A stretch of DNA of 64,000 bases, taken from assembly GCF_900108855.1 (NCBI RefSeq), contig NZ_FNXY01000009.1, positions 124,001-188,000 of the forward strand, written 5' to 3'. Source of the DNA: Dyadobacter koreensis. Its GTDB lineage: Bacteria; Bacteroidota; Bacteroidia; Cytophagales; Spirosomataceae. The notes under the pieces are model-generated. The model saw only the letters and a list, made by a program, of their open reading frames with translations. It was not told the DNA's origin and ran no database searches. Both the position numbers and the translations under genes were made by a program. This document shows, in pieces, positions 35,465-44,323 of this stretch (its first letter is position 1; the number at the start of each line of letters is the position of its first letter).

Positions 35465-36331
35465 ATGAATAATAAAGATACAAAAATAGAAAAAAAAAGG
35501 ATAAGCATTCTGGGCTGCGGATGGCTCGGTTTCACCTTAGCCCAACGTTTGCTGGCAGATGATATTTCATCCATAATCAAAGGAAGCACAACTTCGGCTG
35601 ATAAAATAGAACAATTCAGAAATGCAGGTATCAAGCCTTTTCTGTTTAATCTCAATCCTGAATTAGCTGGGGAAACTTCACAGATAACTTCATTTTTTGA
35701 TACAGATATTCTTGTTATTTCGATCCCTCCAAGATTATCAAAAAACGAAGAAGACTTTCATCCAAGACAAATTAAATCGGTCATTGCGCATATCAACCAG
35801 TCTCCGATCAGAGAAATTGTATTTGTAAGTTCGACAAGTATTTATCCTGATCTTAACCGTGTTGTCGTCGAAAATGATGTTATAAATCCAGAAGAATCCT
35901 CTTCTCCGGCACTTGTTAAAGCGGAAAATCTGCTGTTAAGCATTCGCGGCGAGAGAAAAGTTTCGATATTAAGGCATGCCGGTTTGTTAGGCTATAACCG
36001 AATTCCTGGAAAATATGTGCGTGGACAAAAAGATATGACTACGGCCTCTATTCCTGTTAATTACATCCATCGCGACGATGCAGCAGGAATTATTTCTACC
36101 ATACTAAAAAAAGGCGTGGTAGACGAAACTTTCAATGTTGTGGCTCCTTTGCATCCAACCCGGCGGGAAGTTTACGAGAAGTCCTGCGCTGAATTTAATT
36201 GGGAAGCTCCGACATTTTCGGAACCTGAAATCAGGCCCGACTTTAAAATTATTTCGGCAGAAAAATTAAATAAATTTTATCCCTACACTTTTCAATATCC
36301 GGATCCACTACTCTTTTATTACGAAGCGTAA
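35465..36331 (+). CDS. YeeZ-like NAD(P)-binding epimerase/dehydratase
   Basis: A 288-residue protein with a Rossmann start ISILGCGWLGFTLAQRLL. The extended SDR-type body has VFVSSTSIYPD and a late IHRDDAAGIIS stretch, which match the YeeZ group of unknown function. It probably acts in the cytoplasm on a nucleotide sugar or similar substrate, though this is not shown. Divergent from gldB with almost no spacer. A GC-rich hairpin follows. Confidence 0.85.
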   Translation: MNNKDTKIEKKRISILGCGWLGFTLAQRLLADDISSIIKGSTTSADKIEQFRNAGIKPFLFNLNPELAGETSQITSFFDTDILVISIPPRLSKNEEDFHPRQIKSVIAHINQSPIREIVFVSSTSIYPDLNRVVVENDVINPEESSSPALVKAENLLLSIRGERKVSILRHAGLLGYNRIPGKYVRGQKDMTTASIPVNYIHRDDAAGIISTILKKGVVDETFNVVAPLHPTRREVYEKSCAEFNWEAPTFSEPEIRPDFKIISAEKLNKFYPYTFQYPDPLLFYYEA

Positions 36332-36345
36332 AGTCTGTAAAAGAC

Positions 36346-36375
36346 GAAAGCCGCGAATTTGATCTCGCGGCTTTC
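36346..36375. terminator. Terminator between the YeeZ-like and TlpA genes
   Basis: GAAAGCCGCGA pairs perfectly with TCGCGGCTTTC around an 8-base loop. A T-rich tail follows (ATATTTTA); the convergent TlpA gene ends 20 bases on, so it can serve both. Confidence 0.7.
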
Positions 36376-36395
36376 ATATTTTACACTATTTTATT

Positions 36396-37547
36396 TTATG
36401 GTAGAAGCTCTGTCAGTTTGGCTTCCAAGGCTGGCCCACGAAGGTTTTTAGCAATCACCTTTCCCTCCTTATCCAATAAATAAGTCTGTGGTATTGCACT
36501 TACTCCATAGGTTTGAGCAACAACAGAATTCCAGAATTTAAGATCTGATCCGTGTATCCAAGTCAGATTATCTTTTTTAATCGCTGCTTTCCAGGCATTA
36601 GCTTCTTTATCCAAAGACACGCCATAGATATCAAAACCTTTGCCCTTAAACTTGTCATACATACGAACTACATTCGGATTTTCCTGACGGCAAGGTCCAC
36701 ACCATGAAGCCCAGAAATCAATAAGAACAAATTTCCCTCTCAATGAGGAAAGTGCAATCGGTTTTCCTTCCGGATCGTTCAAAGTAAAATCAGGAGCAAT
36801 ATCGCCGATTGCGATACCTTTAATCCGTTTAACCTGACCTACAAATGCTTCGGCAAGCTTAGGTGTTGGTTTTACGTTTTCAAACTTTTGCGCTACGTCT
36901 TGCAAAAGTGCAAGGTCCGTATCCGGATTTAAAAAGTTATTTGCCGTAAAAATGGCAACCAGAGAAGTTCCCATTTCCGGGATAAGCGCTTTTATTTTAT
37001 CAAGATGCTCCAGCTCTGCTTTTTTATAGGCAACCTGGATTTCCCCTATTTTTTTAGAATCTTTTTTCGCCTCCGCAGCCGCATAAGCCTCATTCCAAAC
37101 GGCAACTTTGGCTGCCATAGCCTGATTTAATTCCAGAAGTTTGGCATAATACTCCATATTTTTGGAACCGGTAATCTGTGCTTTTCCGGCGTTTCCTTTA
37201 CTGTCCTTTTCAAAGCCGTCTGCAACAATATTAAATGTTTCACCTCCTTCCGAAAGCAATACAATTTTTTGCCGGTCGGCAAGGTTCAGCATATAAAAAC
37301 TACCTCCGTCCTTTTCCGTTGCTTTGATCGTAAAAGATCCATCAGCAGCCAGTTTAGCGGAATCCAGTTTCAATGAATTTCCAGTCATCAGCGATTGGGA
37401 AAGTATTACTTTTTCACCCGCTGACCCATTTTTAACTTTTCCGTTAATTGTAAACAGCTTAGGAGAAATTTGCTCCTGAGCCATTACCGACATTCCGGTT
37501 AGGGCTAGTCCAATAATCAAAAAGCCAGTTTTAATGCGTTTTTTCAT
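36396..37547 (-). CDS. TlpA-type thiol:disulfide reductase with DUF4369 domain
   Basis: A 383-residue exported protein (signal peptide to about residue 23). A DUF4369 domain covers about 30-120 (LFTINGKVKNGSAGEKV). A thioredoxin domain covers about 245-383, with active site WASWCGPC (Cys283, Cys286) and cis-proline in AIPQTYLLD. It likely reduces or forms disulfides in the periplasm, for example in cytochrome maturation. The DUF4369 part is of unknown role. The gene is 38 bases behind gatB's end on the same strand. Confidence 0.9.
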   Translation of the reverse strand: MKKRIKTGFLIIGLALTGMSVMAQEQISPKLFTINGKVKNGSAGEKVILSQSLMTGNSLKLDSAKLAADGSFTIKATEKDGGSFYMLNLADRQKIVLLSEGGETFNIVADGFEKDSKGNAGKAQITGSKNMEYYAKLLELNQAMAAKVAVWNEAYAAAEAKKDSKKIGEIQVAYKKAELEHLDKIKALIPEMGTSLVAIFTANNFLNPDTDLALLQDVAQKFENVKPTPKLAEAFVGQVKRIKGIAIGDIAPDFTLNDPEGKPIALSSLRGKFVLIDFWASWCGPCRQENPNVVRMYDKFKGKGFDIYGVSLDKEANAWKAAIKKDNLTWIHGSDLKFWNSVVAQTYGVSAIPQTYLLDKEGKVIAKNLRGPALEAKLTELLP

Positions 37548-37585
37548 AATTAACTTCGCAATATCTCCTAAGTAAATTTTTATAA

Positions 37586-39079
37586 TTACAATTTTTCAGC
37601 CAGCAGCTGGTTTACCATTTTCGGATCTGCGGCGCCGTTCGATTTCTTCATAATTTCACCTACGAACAATCCCAGCAAGCCCTTTTTCCCTTTACGATAT
37701 GCCGCAACTTTGTCAGGCATTGATGCAATAACCTGATCTACCAACGTTTCCAATTCGTTTGTATTGCTATTCTGAATCCAGTTATTTGTCGTTGCAATCT
37801 CTTTTGGCGAACGGTTTGGCTCAGTCAGCAAAATTGGAAATATTTTCTGTGTAGCAACCGAGTTACTGATCACATTTGTTTCGGTAAGTTCAATCAGCTC
37901 AGCAAGTGTCTGCGCTGAAACCGGGAAAGATTCAATATTTCCGTCATGCTCATTCACGTAAGATTTAACCGAACCCATCAGCCAGTTTGAAGCTGATTTA
38001 TAAGCCGAAGTTTTTGAGCAAACATTTTCAAAATATTGCGCCATTTCCTTCGTGTCTGTTAAAACAAGCGCATCGTAAACAGGAATTCCATATACTTTCG
38101 TGAATTTTTCACGCAAAGCCTGAGGAAGCGCCGGCATTGATGCAGTAATTTCTCCAAGCCAGTCTTCTGAAATTACTACCGGACTTAAATCAGGATCCGG
38201 GAAATAGCGGTAATCATTCATCGTTTCTTTCACGCGCATACCATAAGTTTGCCCGCTTTCCACGTCAAACATTCTCGTTTCCTGCTGAATCGTTTCACCT
38301 GACTCCAGCATCGCAATTTGTCTGCGTGTTTCGAAGGTGATTGCCCGCATCATATTACGGATCGAATTCATATTTTTCACTTCAACCTTCGTGCCCAGTT
38401 TCGTATCACCCTTTTTTCGAAGCGAAACGTTCACGTCACAACGAAGCGAACCCTCTTCCATATTTCCATCACTGATATCCAGATAGCGGACCAAACGTCG
38501 AATTTCAGTAACGAAGGCTCCCGTTTCTTCTGCCGATCGCAAATCAGGCTCAGACACCATTTCGACCAAAGGCGTACCGGCACGGTTATAATCCAGGAGT
38601 GTGTCTGTATCACTGCCGTCATGGACCGATTTCCCTGCGTCTTCTTCTAAGTGGATATGATGAAAACGAATAAATTTTTCATATAATTTCCCGTCACTCC
38701 CTTTTACAGAAATCGTCAAACCCCCGTTTTCACAGATCGGTTTTTTATCCTGCGAAATCTGATATCCTTTTGGTAGATCCGGATAGAAATAATTCTTTCT
38801 GTCAAAGATTGTGCGTCTGCTTACAGAACAGCCCAGAGCCAATCCCATCCGCACTGCATATTCAACAGCTTTCTTATTTAGTTTCGGCAAAGTCCCTGGC
38901 AAAGCCAGTGTCAATGGACCTATATTCGTATTGGGCTCTGCCCCAAAACGATTCAGGTCCTGGGCGAACAATTTAGACTCAGTTAATAATTGGCAATGGA
39001 CTTCCAGGCCAATTACCGTTTCGTAAGAGGCAAGAAGTTCTTCAGTCACTTCTGAGGGATTGATTATGCTTTCAGTCAT
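37586..39079 (-). CDS. gatB: Asp/Glu-tRNA amidotransferase subunit B
   Basis: A 497-residue protein with the GatB N-terminal fold (YETVIGLEVHCQLLTESKLF, GALP-type motif near LTLALPGTLPKLNK, YFYPDLPKGYQISQ) and the C-terminal YqeY-like tail. In GatCAB it amidates Glu-tRNA(Gln) or Asp-tRNA(Asn). GatA and GatC are not in the window. A -7 promoter box lies directly behind a terminator just upstream. Confidence 0.95.
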   Translation of the reverse strand: MTESIINPSEVTEELLASYETVIGLEVHCQLLTESKLFAQDLNRFGAEPNTNIGPLTLALPGTLPKLNKKAVEYAVRMGLALGCSVSRRTIFDRKNYFYPDLPKGYQISQDKKPICENGGLTISVKGSDGKLYEKFIRFHHIHLEEDAGKSVHDGSDTDTLLDYNRAGTPLVEMVSEPDLRSAEETGAFVTEIRRLVRYLDISDGNMEEGSLRCDVNVSLRKKGDTKLGTKVEVKNMNSIRNMMRAITFETRRQIAMLESGETIQQETRMFDVESGQTYGMRVKETMNDYRYFPDPDLSPVVISEDWLGEITASMPALPQALREKFTKVYGIPVYDALVLTDTKEMAQYFENVCSKTSAYKSASNWLMGSVKSYVNEHDGNIESFPVSAQTLAELIELTETNVISNSVATQKIFPILLTEPNRSPKEIATTNNWIQNSNTNELETLVDQVIASMPDKVAAYRKGKKGLLGLFVGEIMKKSNGAADPKMVNQLLAEKL

Positions 39080-39099
39080 ATTGGTTACAAATTCTTCAG

Positions 39100-39107
39100 C
39101 AAAGATA
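39100..39107 (-). promoter_or_regulatory. -7 box of the gatB promoter
   Basis: On the minus strand this is TATCTTTG, an exact TAnnTTTG match, 20 bases before the gatB ATG. It follows directly on the cytochrome terminator, so the -33 half would lie in the hairpin. Confidence 0.45.
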
Positions 39108-39108
39108 C

Positions 39109-39146
39109 AAAAACGGGTCGTCCACCATATGGACGACCCGTTTTTT
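39109..39146 (-). terminator. Terminator of the small cytochrome c gene
   Basis: A 16-base inverted repeat (AAAAACGGGTCGTCCA and TGGACGACCCGTTTTT) closes a 5-base loop. The run of T on the minus strand suits the cytochrome gene that ends at 39173. Confidence 0.85.
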
Positions 39147-39172
39147 CTATGATAAACTCCTTAATCTCAAAC

Positions 39173-39718
39173 TTACAGCGTGTTGATCCATGTTGCAATA
39201 ATCGCTATATCCGCTTTCGGAACATGCGTCATAGGCGCCATAGGAGGGAAACCAGGCCAGTGTTCAGGTTTTGGAGCATGAACCAGTTCTACGATCTGAT
39301 CCACTGAATAATTCTTTTTCGCAACTTCCGCATAAGCAGGTCCGATCACTTTATCATATGGATTGTGACAAGCCAGACATGCATGTTTATTAAGCAATGC
39401 TGAAACTTCGGCAGGAACTGCTTTGCGCCCTGCTGGTTTGGCAGGAGCTGCCGCTGTTGTGTCAGCTGCTGGGGCAGCTTTAGAACTGTCGGCACCAGAA
39501 GCAGGTTTTGCGACCTCGGCTGCGGGTTTTTCGATAGCAGTTCTTCGTTCTGCCTGAAGAGCCGTTAATGCCGATTCCTCACGCGCTTTGCTTCCTGAAC
39601 CATAGAAAGTATCATACTTGGCTTTATCTTCCTTTGAAGAACAGCCGATCCAAATTGATGCAGCTATGGCAATAACTGCCAGAGAAGTACATTTTTTAAG
39701 TGCCATTTTTTTAAACAT
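39173..39718 (-). CDS. Small c-type cytochrome lipoprotein
   Basis: A 181-residue lipoprotein (IWIGCSS, Cys26). An Ala/Pro/Lys-rich linker spans about 60-100. A single cytochrome c domain follows with CLACH (114-118) and a likely axial Met at 160 or 163 (PPMAPMTHV). It would carry electrons at the membrane, perhaps to an oxidase. The linker may let the domain reach out from the membrane. It lies alone, with a terminator just after it. Confidence 0.88.
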   Translation of the reverse strand: MFKKMALKKCTSLAVIAIAASIWIGCSSKEDKAKYDTFYGSGSKAREESALTALQAERRTAIEKPAAEVAKPASGADSSKAAPAADTTAAAPAKPAGRKAVPAEVSALLNKHACLACHNPYDKVIGPAYAEVAKKNYSVDQIVELVHAPKPEHWPGFPPMAPMTHVPKADIAIIATWINTL

Positions 39719-39958
39719 ATTTAAAGTAATTCCGCCCGATTATCGATTTTCACGCCTAATCTCTACACGAAGAAAGCAAGTTTGCGTCAGATTTTCCTAG
39801 TGTGCATTATAATTACTGCAATGAAACAAATTTAATATAGAATTCAACATTTTGTAAATCAATTAGTTGAATAATTTTAACGAGGTGTAAATTCTTCAAA
39901 TTTATTATTTATCTAAATTTTATTTGAAATATGTTTTTTAAATAATATGAAATCTTCT

Positions 39959-39966
39959 TACTTTTG
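39959..39966 (+). promoter_or_regulatory. -7 box upstream of rpmG
   Basis: TACTTTTG, an exact TAnnTTTG match, 30 bases before the rpmG ATG. The -33 region is only a T-run. Confidence 0.5.
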
Positions 39967-39995
39967 CAGTCCTATTTGTAAAACGATGTAAAGTA

Positions 39996-40178
39996 ATGGC
40001 TAAGAAAGGTAATAGAGTACAGGTTATATTGGAATGCACCGAACAAAAGACAACAGGTGTACCAGGAATGTCACGTTACGTAACGACAAAAAATCGGAAA
40101 AATACGCCAGGTCGTATGGAATTGAAAAAATTCAATTCTTTCCTAAGACGTTATACTCTTCATAAAGAGATTAAGTAA
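39996..40178 (+). CDS. rpmG: Ribosomal protein L33 (zinc-free form)
   Basis: A 60-residue basic protein, MAKKGNRVQVILECTEQ onwards, with the RYVTTKNRKNTPGRMELKKF signature. There is only one cysteine (Cys14), so it is the Cys-poor version that does not bind zinc. It belongs to the 50S ribosome. In Bacteroidota rpmG normally follows rpmB and precedes DUF4295 and ftsY. Here the last three are together but rpmB is at 63692-63931. Confidence 0.95.
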   Translation: MAKKGNRVQVILECTEQKTTGVPGMSRYVTTKNRKNTPGRMELKKFNSFLRRYTLHKEIK

Positions 40179-40271
40179 TTACTTTCTACGTTTGTTGACC
40201 GGAAGGTTGGCAATATGTCGTAATTACAATAGCATTTAATATATACAATAACATATTAACTATATACAGAC

Positions 40272-40424
40272 ATGGCAAAGAAAGTAGTTGCTACCCTGAA
40301 AAAAGAAGGCGGTAAATCATTTGCCAAAGTGATTAAAGCCGTTAAGTCTCCAAAAACAGGAGCTTGGACCTTCAAAGAAGAAATGGTACCCGTAGAAGGT
40401 GTACAAGGTGCCCTTAAAAACTAA
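40272..40424 (+). CDS. DUF4295 protein (50 residues)
   Basis: A 50-residue protein MAKKVVATLKKEGGKSFAKV through MVPVEGVQGALKN. Short, basic, and located between rpmG and ftsY, the standard place for DUF4295 in Bacteroidota. It is likely ribosome-associated, but no function is established. The gene is short enough to be missed by length cut-offs. It is followed by a clear terminator. Confidence 0.9.
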   Translation: MAKKVVATLKKEGGKSFAKVIKAVKSPKTGAWTFKEEMVPVEGVQGALKN

Positions 40425-40470
40425 GGTTTTCAATCCTTATGTTTTCAAAGGTTTTAATATAGATTGCCCG

Positions 40471-40494
40471 AAAAGTCCCACGAGGGACTTTTTT
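40471..40494 (+). terminator. Terminator after DUF4295
   Basis: AAAAGTCCC pairs with GGGACTTTT around a 4-base loop, followed by more T. It separates the L33/DUF4295 transcript from ftsY. Confidence 0.85.
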
Positions 40495-40539
40495 GTTTTA
40501 TTTTTGGGTTGTAAAAACATTCATGCGGAAGTAATATGA

Positions 40540-40547
40540 TACTTTTG
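40540..40547 (+). promoter_or_regulatory. -7 box upstream of ftsY
   Basis: TACTTTTG, an exact TAnnTTTG match, 41 bases before the ftsY ATG and just after the DUF4295 terminator. The nearest TTG upstream is too far for an ideal -33 spacing. Confidence 0.5.
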
Positions 40548-40587
40548 GCATACTAACAGTATTAGATTTTAACCTATACATCTGACT

Positions 40588-41547
40588 ATGGCTTTATTTG
40601 GGTTTTTTTCAAAAGAAAAAAAGGAGACGCTGGACAAGGGTCTCGAAAAAACCAAAGACAGTTTCTTCGGCAAATTATCCCGGGCAATCGTAGGAAAAAC
40701 GACTATCGACGAGGATGTGCTTGATGAGCTGGAAGATATTCTTGTAAGCTCTGATGTAGGTGTTGAAACAACCGTAAAGATTATCAAACGTATTGAAGAG
40801 CGTGTTGCGAGAGATAAATATGCAACAACGGCCGAACTTGATATTATTTTACGGGAAGAAATTGCTTCACTGCTGACAGAAAATAAATCTGTCGACGTAA
40901 CCGATAGTTTCGAAACGGAACATTTACCGAAGCCTTATGTCATTATGGTGGTAGGGGTAAATGGGGTTGGGAAAACGACTACCATCGGAAAACTGGCACA
41001 CCAGTTTCATTCCCGCGGACATAAAGTTGTGTTGGGAGCCGCGGATACCTTCCGTGCTGCCGCAGTTGAACAATTGAAGCTTTGGGGAAAACGCGTTGAC
41101 GTTCCTGTGATTGATCATGGAATGAACACGGATCCTTCGGCTGTTGCATACGACGCTTTGAAACGTGGTATGGAAATTAACGCTGATGTCATTATTATCG
41201 ATACAGCCGGAAGATTGCATACAAAAGTTAACTTGATGAACGAGCTTTCGAAAATCAAGCGAGTTATGCAGAAAATCATTCCCGATGCTCCGCATGAAGT
41301 TCTTCTTGTTTTGGATGGAAGTACTGGACAAAACGCTGTGATTCAGGCACGTGAATTTACCAAAGTTGCAGAAATCTCTGCTTTGGCTATTACAAAACTT
41401 GATGGTACAGCGAAAGGTGGCGTAGTCATAGGAATCTCTGACGAGTTTAAAATTCCTATTAAATACATCGGAGTTGGTGAGAAAATGGAAGATCTGCAGG
41501 TTTTTGACAGAAGTGAATTTGTTGATTCGCTATTTAAGAAAATCTGA
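40588..41547 (+). CDS. ftsY: Signal recognition particle receptor FtsY
   Basis: A 319-residue SRP GTPase. A helical N domain (about 10-90) precedes the G domain with P-loop GVNGVGKTTTIGKLA (about 118), DTFRAAA, DTAGRLHTK and TKLDGTAKGG. It lacks the long acidic A domain of the E. coli protein, as is common in this phylum. It docks ribosomes carrying membrane proteins at the membrane. Its own promoter follows the terminator of the L33/DUF4295 unit. Confidence 0.95.
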   Translation: MALFGFFSKEKKETLDKGLEKTKDSFFGKLSRAIVGKTTIDEDVLDELEDILVSSDVGVETTVKIIKRIEERVARDKYATTAELDIILREEIASLLTENKSVDVTDSFETEHLPKPYVIMVVGVNGVGKTTTIGKLAHQFHSRGHKVVLGAADTFRAAAVEQLKLWGKRVDVPVIDHGMNTDPSAVAYDALKRGMEINADVIIIDTAGRLHTKVNLMNELSKIKRVMQKIIPDAPHEVLLVLDGSTGQNAVIQAREFTKVAEISALAITKLDGTAKGGVVIGISDEFKIPIKYIGVGEKMEDLQVFDRSEFVDSLFKKI

Positions 41548-41653
41548 TTTCGACCGCTTATCCTTTCAATTGCCGTTCCGCTAATTTTCAGCTTTTTCCG
41601 TAGCCGATAAACTTATACTTTGAGCTGTTGTTCATCAAGTATCGCTTTGGGCT

Positions 41654-42277
41654 ATGGATAAGAACGATTCCCTTTTAGTTTTTGCTTTAATTTTCGGAAT
41701 TTTCGGATTGGCAATCTGGGGGTTATTGAGATTTACAGATAATACTGTCGGCAAAAATTCTCCATTAAAGGTTCCAAGATCTTACGAAGTAACGAAGTTT
41801 CAATATTTCACTAAAATTGATAATTTGACGATCTACTACTTTGCAATATTAGGTCTGTATTGTTTTGCCAAAATCCCTGATACCCTTTCTCCATCCGTTT
41901 ATCTGTATGATTGGCGAAATCCTGCTGCACTTATCGTTGTCTGTGTGATAACAATCGGACTATCAATTTTTTACTTCTACCTGGATTTGAACTATTGGAA
42001 ATACACGAAAAATATCCGAATTACCTATCTGCCAGATGAAAGAATTATAGAAATAAAGTTCCCGGAAAAAATTTATGTGCTAAAAGACGGAGACATCAAG
42101 AATATTGATGTGATCAGTAGTGGCGGTAAAATACGGTTTGGATATTCTATGTATTCACTTTCAAATGGAGATTCGTTTATTCTGACAGACCGAATACCCG
42201 GAACCTGGGCGATACAGGAATTCTTCAAGAAAATCCCTGTCCGGTTTACCGAAAAAGGATTTCCGGTAATAAAGTAG
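41654..42277 (+). CDS. Hypothetical three-helix membrane protein
   Basis: A 207-residue protein with three predicted membrane helices: LLVFALIFGIFGLAIWGLL (5-23), about 51-72, and AALIVVCVITIGLSIFYFYL (about 94-113). The last 90 residues are soluble and beta-rich, e.g. DERIIEIKFPEKIYVLKDGD. This part could be a PH-like domain on the cytoplasmic side. I do not recognise a family. The gene is alone between ftsY and rimO on the same strand. Confidence 0.75.
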   Translation: MDKNDSLLVFALIFGIFGLAIWGLLRFTDNTVGKNSPLKVPRSYEVTKFQYFTKIDNLTIYYFAILGLYCFAKIPDTLSPSVYLYDWRNPAALIVVCVITIGLSIFYFYLDLNYWKYTKNIRITYLPDERIIEIKFPEKIYVLKDGDIKNIDVISSGGKIRFGYSMYSLSNGDSFILTDRIPGTWAIQEFFKKIPVRFTEKGFPVIK

Positions 42278-42397
42278 CATTATCACGTAAATTTTAACGA
42301 ACTTTGCACCCCGTTTGACCGTTCATTATCAACTACTTCAAGAGATTTATTTCTGATTCCCAGTTGATTTTTGAACAAACATCTAATAAAAATTAAT

Positions 42398-42425
42398 AGC
42401 TAAAAGCTAACGGCCGATAGCTACA
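42398..42425 (+). repeat. Four heptanucleotide units of the AGCYRAN type upstream of rimO
   Basis: AGCTAAA, AGCTAAC, GGCCGAT and AGCTACA follow one another in exact 7-base phase, ending five bases before the rimO ATG. The same type of heptad occurs near 52807 and 52908. This looks like a phylum-wide intergenic repeat rather than a binding site. Confidence 0.6.
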
Positions 42426-42429
42426 TCCT

Positions 42430-43740
42430 ATGAAAACCAAAGGAATACGTACTAATAAAGTTAATATCGTCACGCTGGGTTGTTCAAAAAACCTGGTTGA
42501 CTCGGAAGTTTTATATACCCAGTTAAAGGGTAATGGATTCGATGTTGCTCACGAATCAAAAAAGGATAATTCCCAGATTGTTGTCATTAACACATGTGGT
42601 TTTATTGATAACGCCAAGGAAGAATCCATCAATACAATCCTTCGTTATGCCGACGCAAAAGCGGCAGGGATTGTCGACAAAGTATATGTTACAGGTTGTT
42701 TGTCTCACCGTTACAAAGATGAACTTTCTGTCGAAATTCCAACCGTAGACGCATGGTTTGGAACCAATGAGCTTCCACGTCTTCTCAAAACCTTAAAAGC
42801 TGATTATAAACATGAGCTGGTGGGTGAACGCTTACTGACAACACCTTCTCACTATGCATATTTAAAAATCGCAGAAGGTTGCGACCGTCCTTGCAGTTTT
42901 TGTGCTATTCCGATTATGCGCGGCGGACACGTTTCACGTCCGATCGATGAACTGGTGAAAGAAGCAAAATCTTTGGCAAAACGTGGAACGAAAGAATTAA
43001 TCCTGATCGCTCAGGATCTTACTTACTACGGGTTGGATATTTACAAAAAAAGAAATTTATCTGATCTGATGGCCCAGCTTTCTGATGTGGAAGGTATCGA
43101 GTGGATTAGATTACAATATGCTTATCCTGCCGGTTTCCCGATGGATGTTCTGGATGTAATGAATGAACGCAGCAACATCTGCAAATATCTTGATATGCCA
43201 TTGCAGGCAGGTTCAACGGAGATTTTAAAATCCATGCGCAGAGGCATTACACGTGAAAAAACAGAAGATCTGATTAACACAATTCGGGACAAAGTACCCG
43301 GAATCGCTCTACGCACAACATTGATCGTTGGCCATCCGGGAGAAACCGAAGCACTTTTTGATGAGACTTACGAGTTCGTTGAAAAAATGCGTTTTGATCG
43401 TCTGGGGGCGTTCCAGTATTCACACGAGGATAACACGCATTCATACACAATGCCTGATGATATTCCGGCTGAAATAAAGCAGGAGCGTGCAGACGTGATC
43501 ATGGAACTTCAACAGGGAATTTCTCATGAATTGAACCAACAAAAAATCGGGAATACCTACAAAGTTCTTTTTGACCGTAAAGAAGGAGGTCACTTCATCG
43601 GCCGTACAGAATTTGATTCTCCGGAAGTTGATAATGAAGTCTTGATTCCTGCAAGTCAATATGTTCGTCTGGGTGATTTTGCCAACGTGAAAATTAACGC
43701 GGCGGAAGAATTCGATTTATATGGAGATGTGGTTGAATAA
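42430..43740 (+). CDS. rimO: Ribosomal protein S12 methylthiotransferase RimO
   Basis: A 436-residue radical SAM enzyme. The N-terminal domain has three cysteines for the second iron-sulfur cluster (LGCSKNLVDSE, INTCGF, VTGCLSHR). The radical SAM site is CDRPCSFC (about 151-158). A TRAM domain closes the chain (about 370-436). It adds a methylthio group to an Asp of S12. Length and motifs fit RimO rather than MiaB. A short spacer with heptad repeats precedes it. Confidence 0.95.
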   Translation: MKTKGIRTNKVNIVTLGCSKNLVDSEVLYTQLKGNGFDVAHESKKDNSQIVVINTCGFIDNAKEESINTILRYADAKAAGIVDKVYVTGCLSHRYKDELSVEIPTVDAWFGTNELPRLLKTLKADYKHELVGERLLTTPSHYAYLKIAEGCDRPCSFCAIPIMRGGHVSRPIDELVKEAKSLAKRGTKELILIAQDLTYYGLDIYKKRNLSDLMAQLSDVEGIEWIRLQYAYPAGFPMDVLDVMNERSNICKYLDMPLQAGSTEILKSMRRGITREKTEDLINTIRDKVPGIALRTTLIVGHPGETEALFDETYEFVEKMRFDRLGAFQYSHEDNTHSYTMPDDIPAEIKQERADVIMELQQGISHELNQQKIGNTYKVLFDRKEGGHFIGRTEFDSPEVDNEVLIPASQYVRLGDFANVKINAAEEFDLYGDVVE

Positions 43741-43780
43741 CAATTATTTTCTCAAAATTTTTCATAACCTGTGTCTTTAC

Positions 43781-43788
43781 TAATTTTG
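43781..43788 (+). promoter_or_regulatory. -7 box upstream of the DUF4293 gene
   Basis: TAATTTTG, an exact TAnnTTTG match, 38 bases before the ATG. The -33 element is weak. Confidence 0.45.
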
Positions 43789-43825
43789 CATCCTATATCC
43801 GCAAAACAATAATATATTTCAAATC

Positions 43826-44302
43826 ATGTTGCAACGCATTCAATCTATTTTTTTGGCCATTACTGTAATCGGAATGGGCGTTTTTGTTTCATTCCCTGTC
43901 TGGACTAAAATAGCTGTCGGTGGAGAACAACAAGCTTCTCTGACCGCACTAAAACTGACGCATCAGCTCAATCCGGTTCAATCTAATGTTGACTCGGTTC
44001 TTTACTTACTGATCCTTGCGATTGTTATCGCAGGAGTAGCCGCTTTCGCACTGATCAAATTCCGCAACCGGGTGTTGCAATCTGCCTTATGTGCTGTCAA
44101 TTCGATTTTGATGAGTACTTTGCTTGGGCTTGTGGTTTATCTCACATTCTATAAAGCAGCAAAATTATTTGATCCTCAAATTCCGGGAGATTATACCATT
44201 GGCTTTTATGGATTGGTTGCGGCAATGCTCGCGAACGTAATGGCTAACCGTTATATCCGTAAAGATGAAAAGACGGTTCAGCAATCGAACAGGTTGAGAT
44301 AA
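43826..44302 (+). CDS. DUF4293 membrane protein
   Basis: A 158-residue protein with four membrane helices (about 7-28, 60-80, 88-110, 125-145). It starts MLQRIQSIFLAITVIGMGVF and matches DUF4293, which is common in Bacteroidota and of unknown function. It is followed by a terminator and converges on kdsD. Confidence 0.88.
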   Translation: MLQRIQSIFLAITVIGMGVFVSFPVWTKIAVGGEQQASLTALKLTHQLNPVQSNVDSVLYLLILAIVIAGVAAFALIKFRNRVLQSALCAVNSILMSTLLGLVVYLTFYKAAKLFDPQIPGDYTIGFYGLVAAMLANVMANRYIRKDEKTVQQSNRLR

Positions 44303-44323
44303 GCTGAACTGAACAGTAAATAT

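Noticed and set aside
39719..39995. Possible small RNA gene in the AT-rich spacer upstream of rpmG
   Set aside because: Apart from the -7 box no stable structure or terminator is visible.
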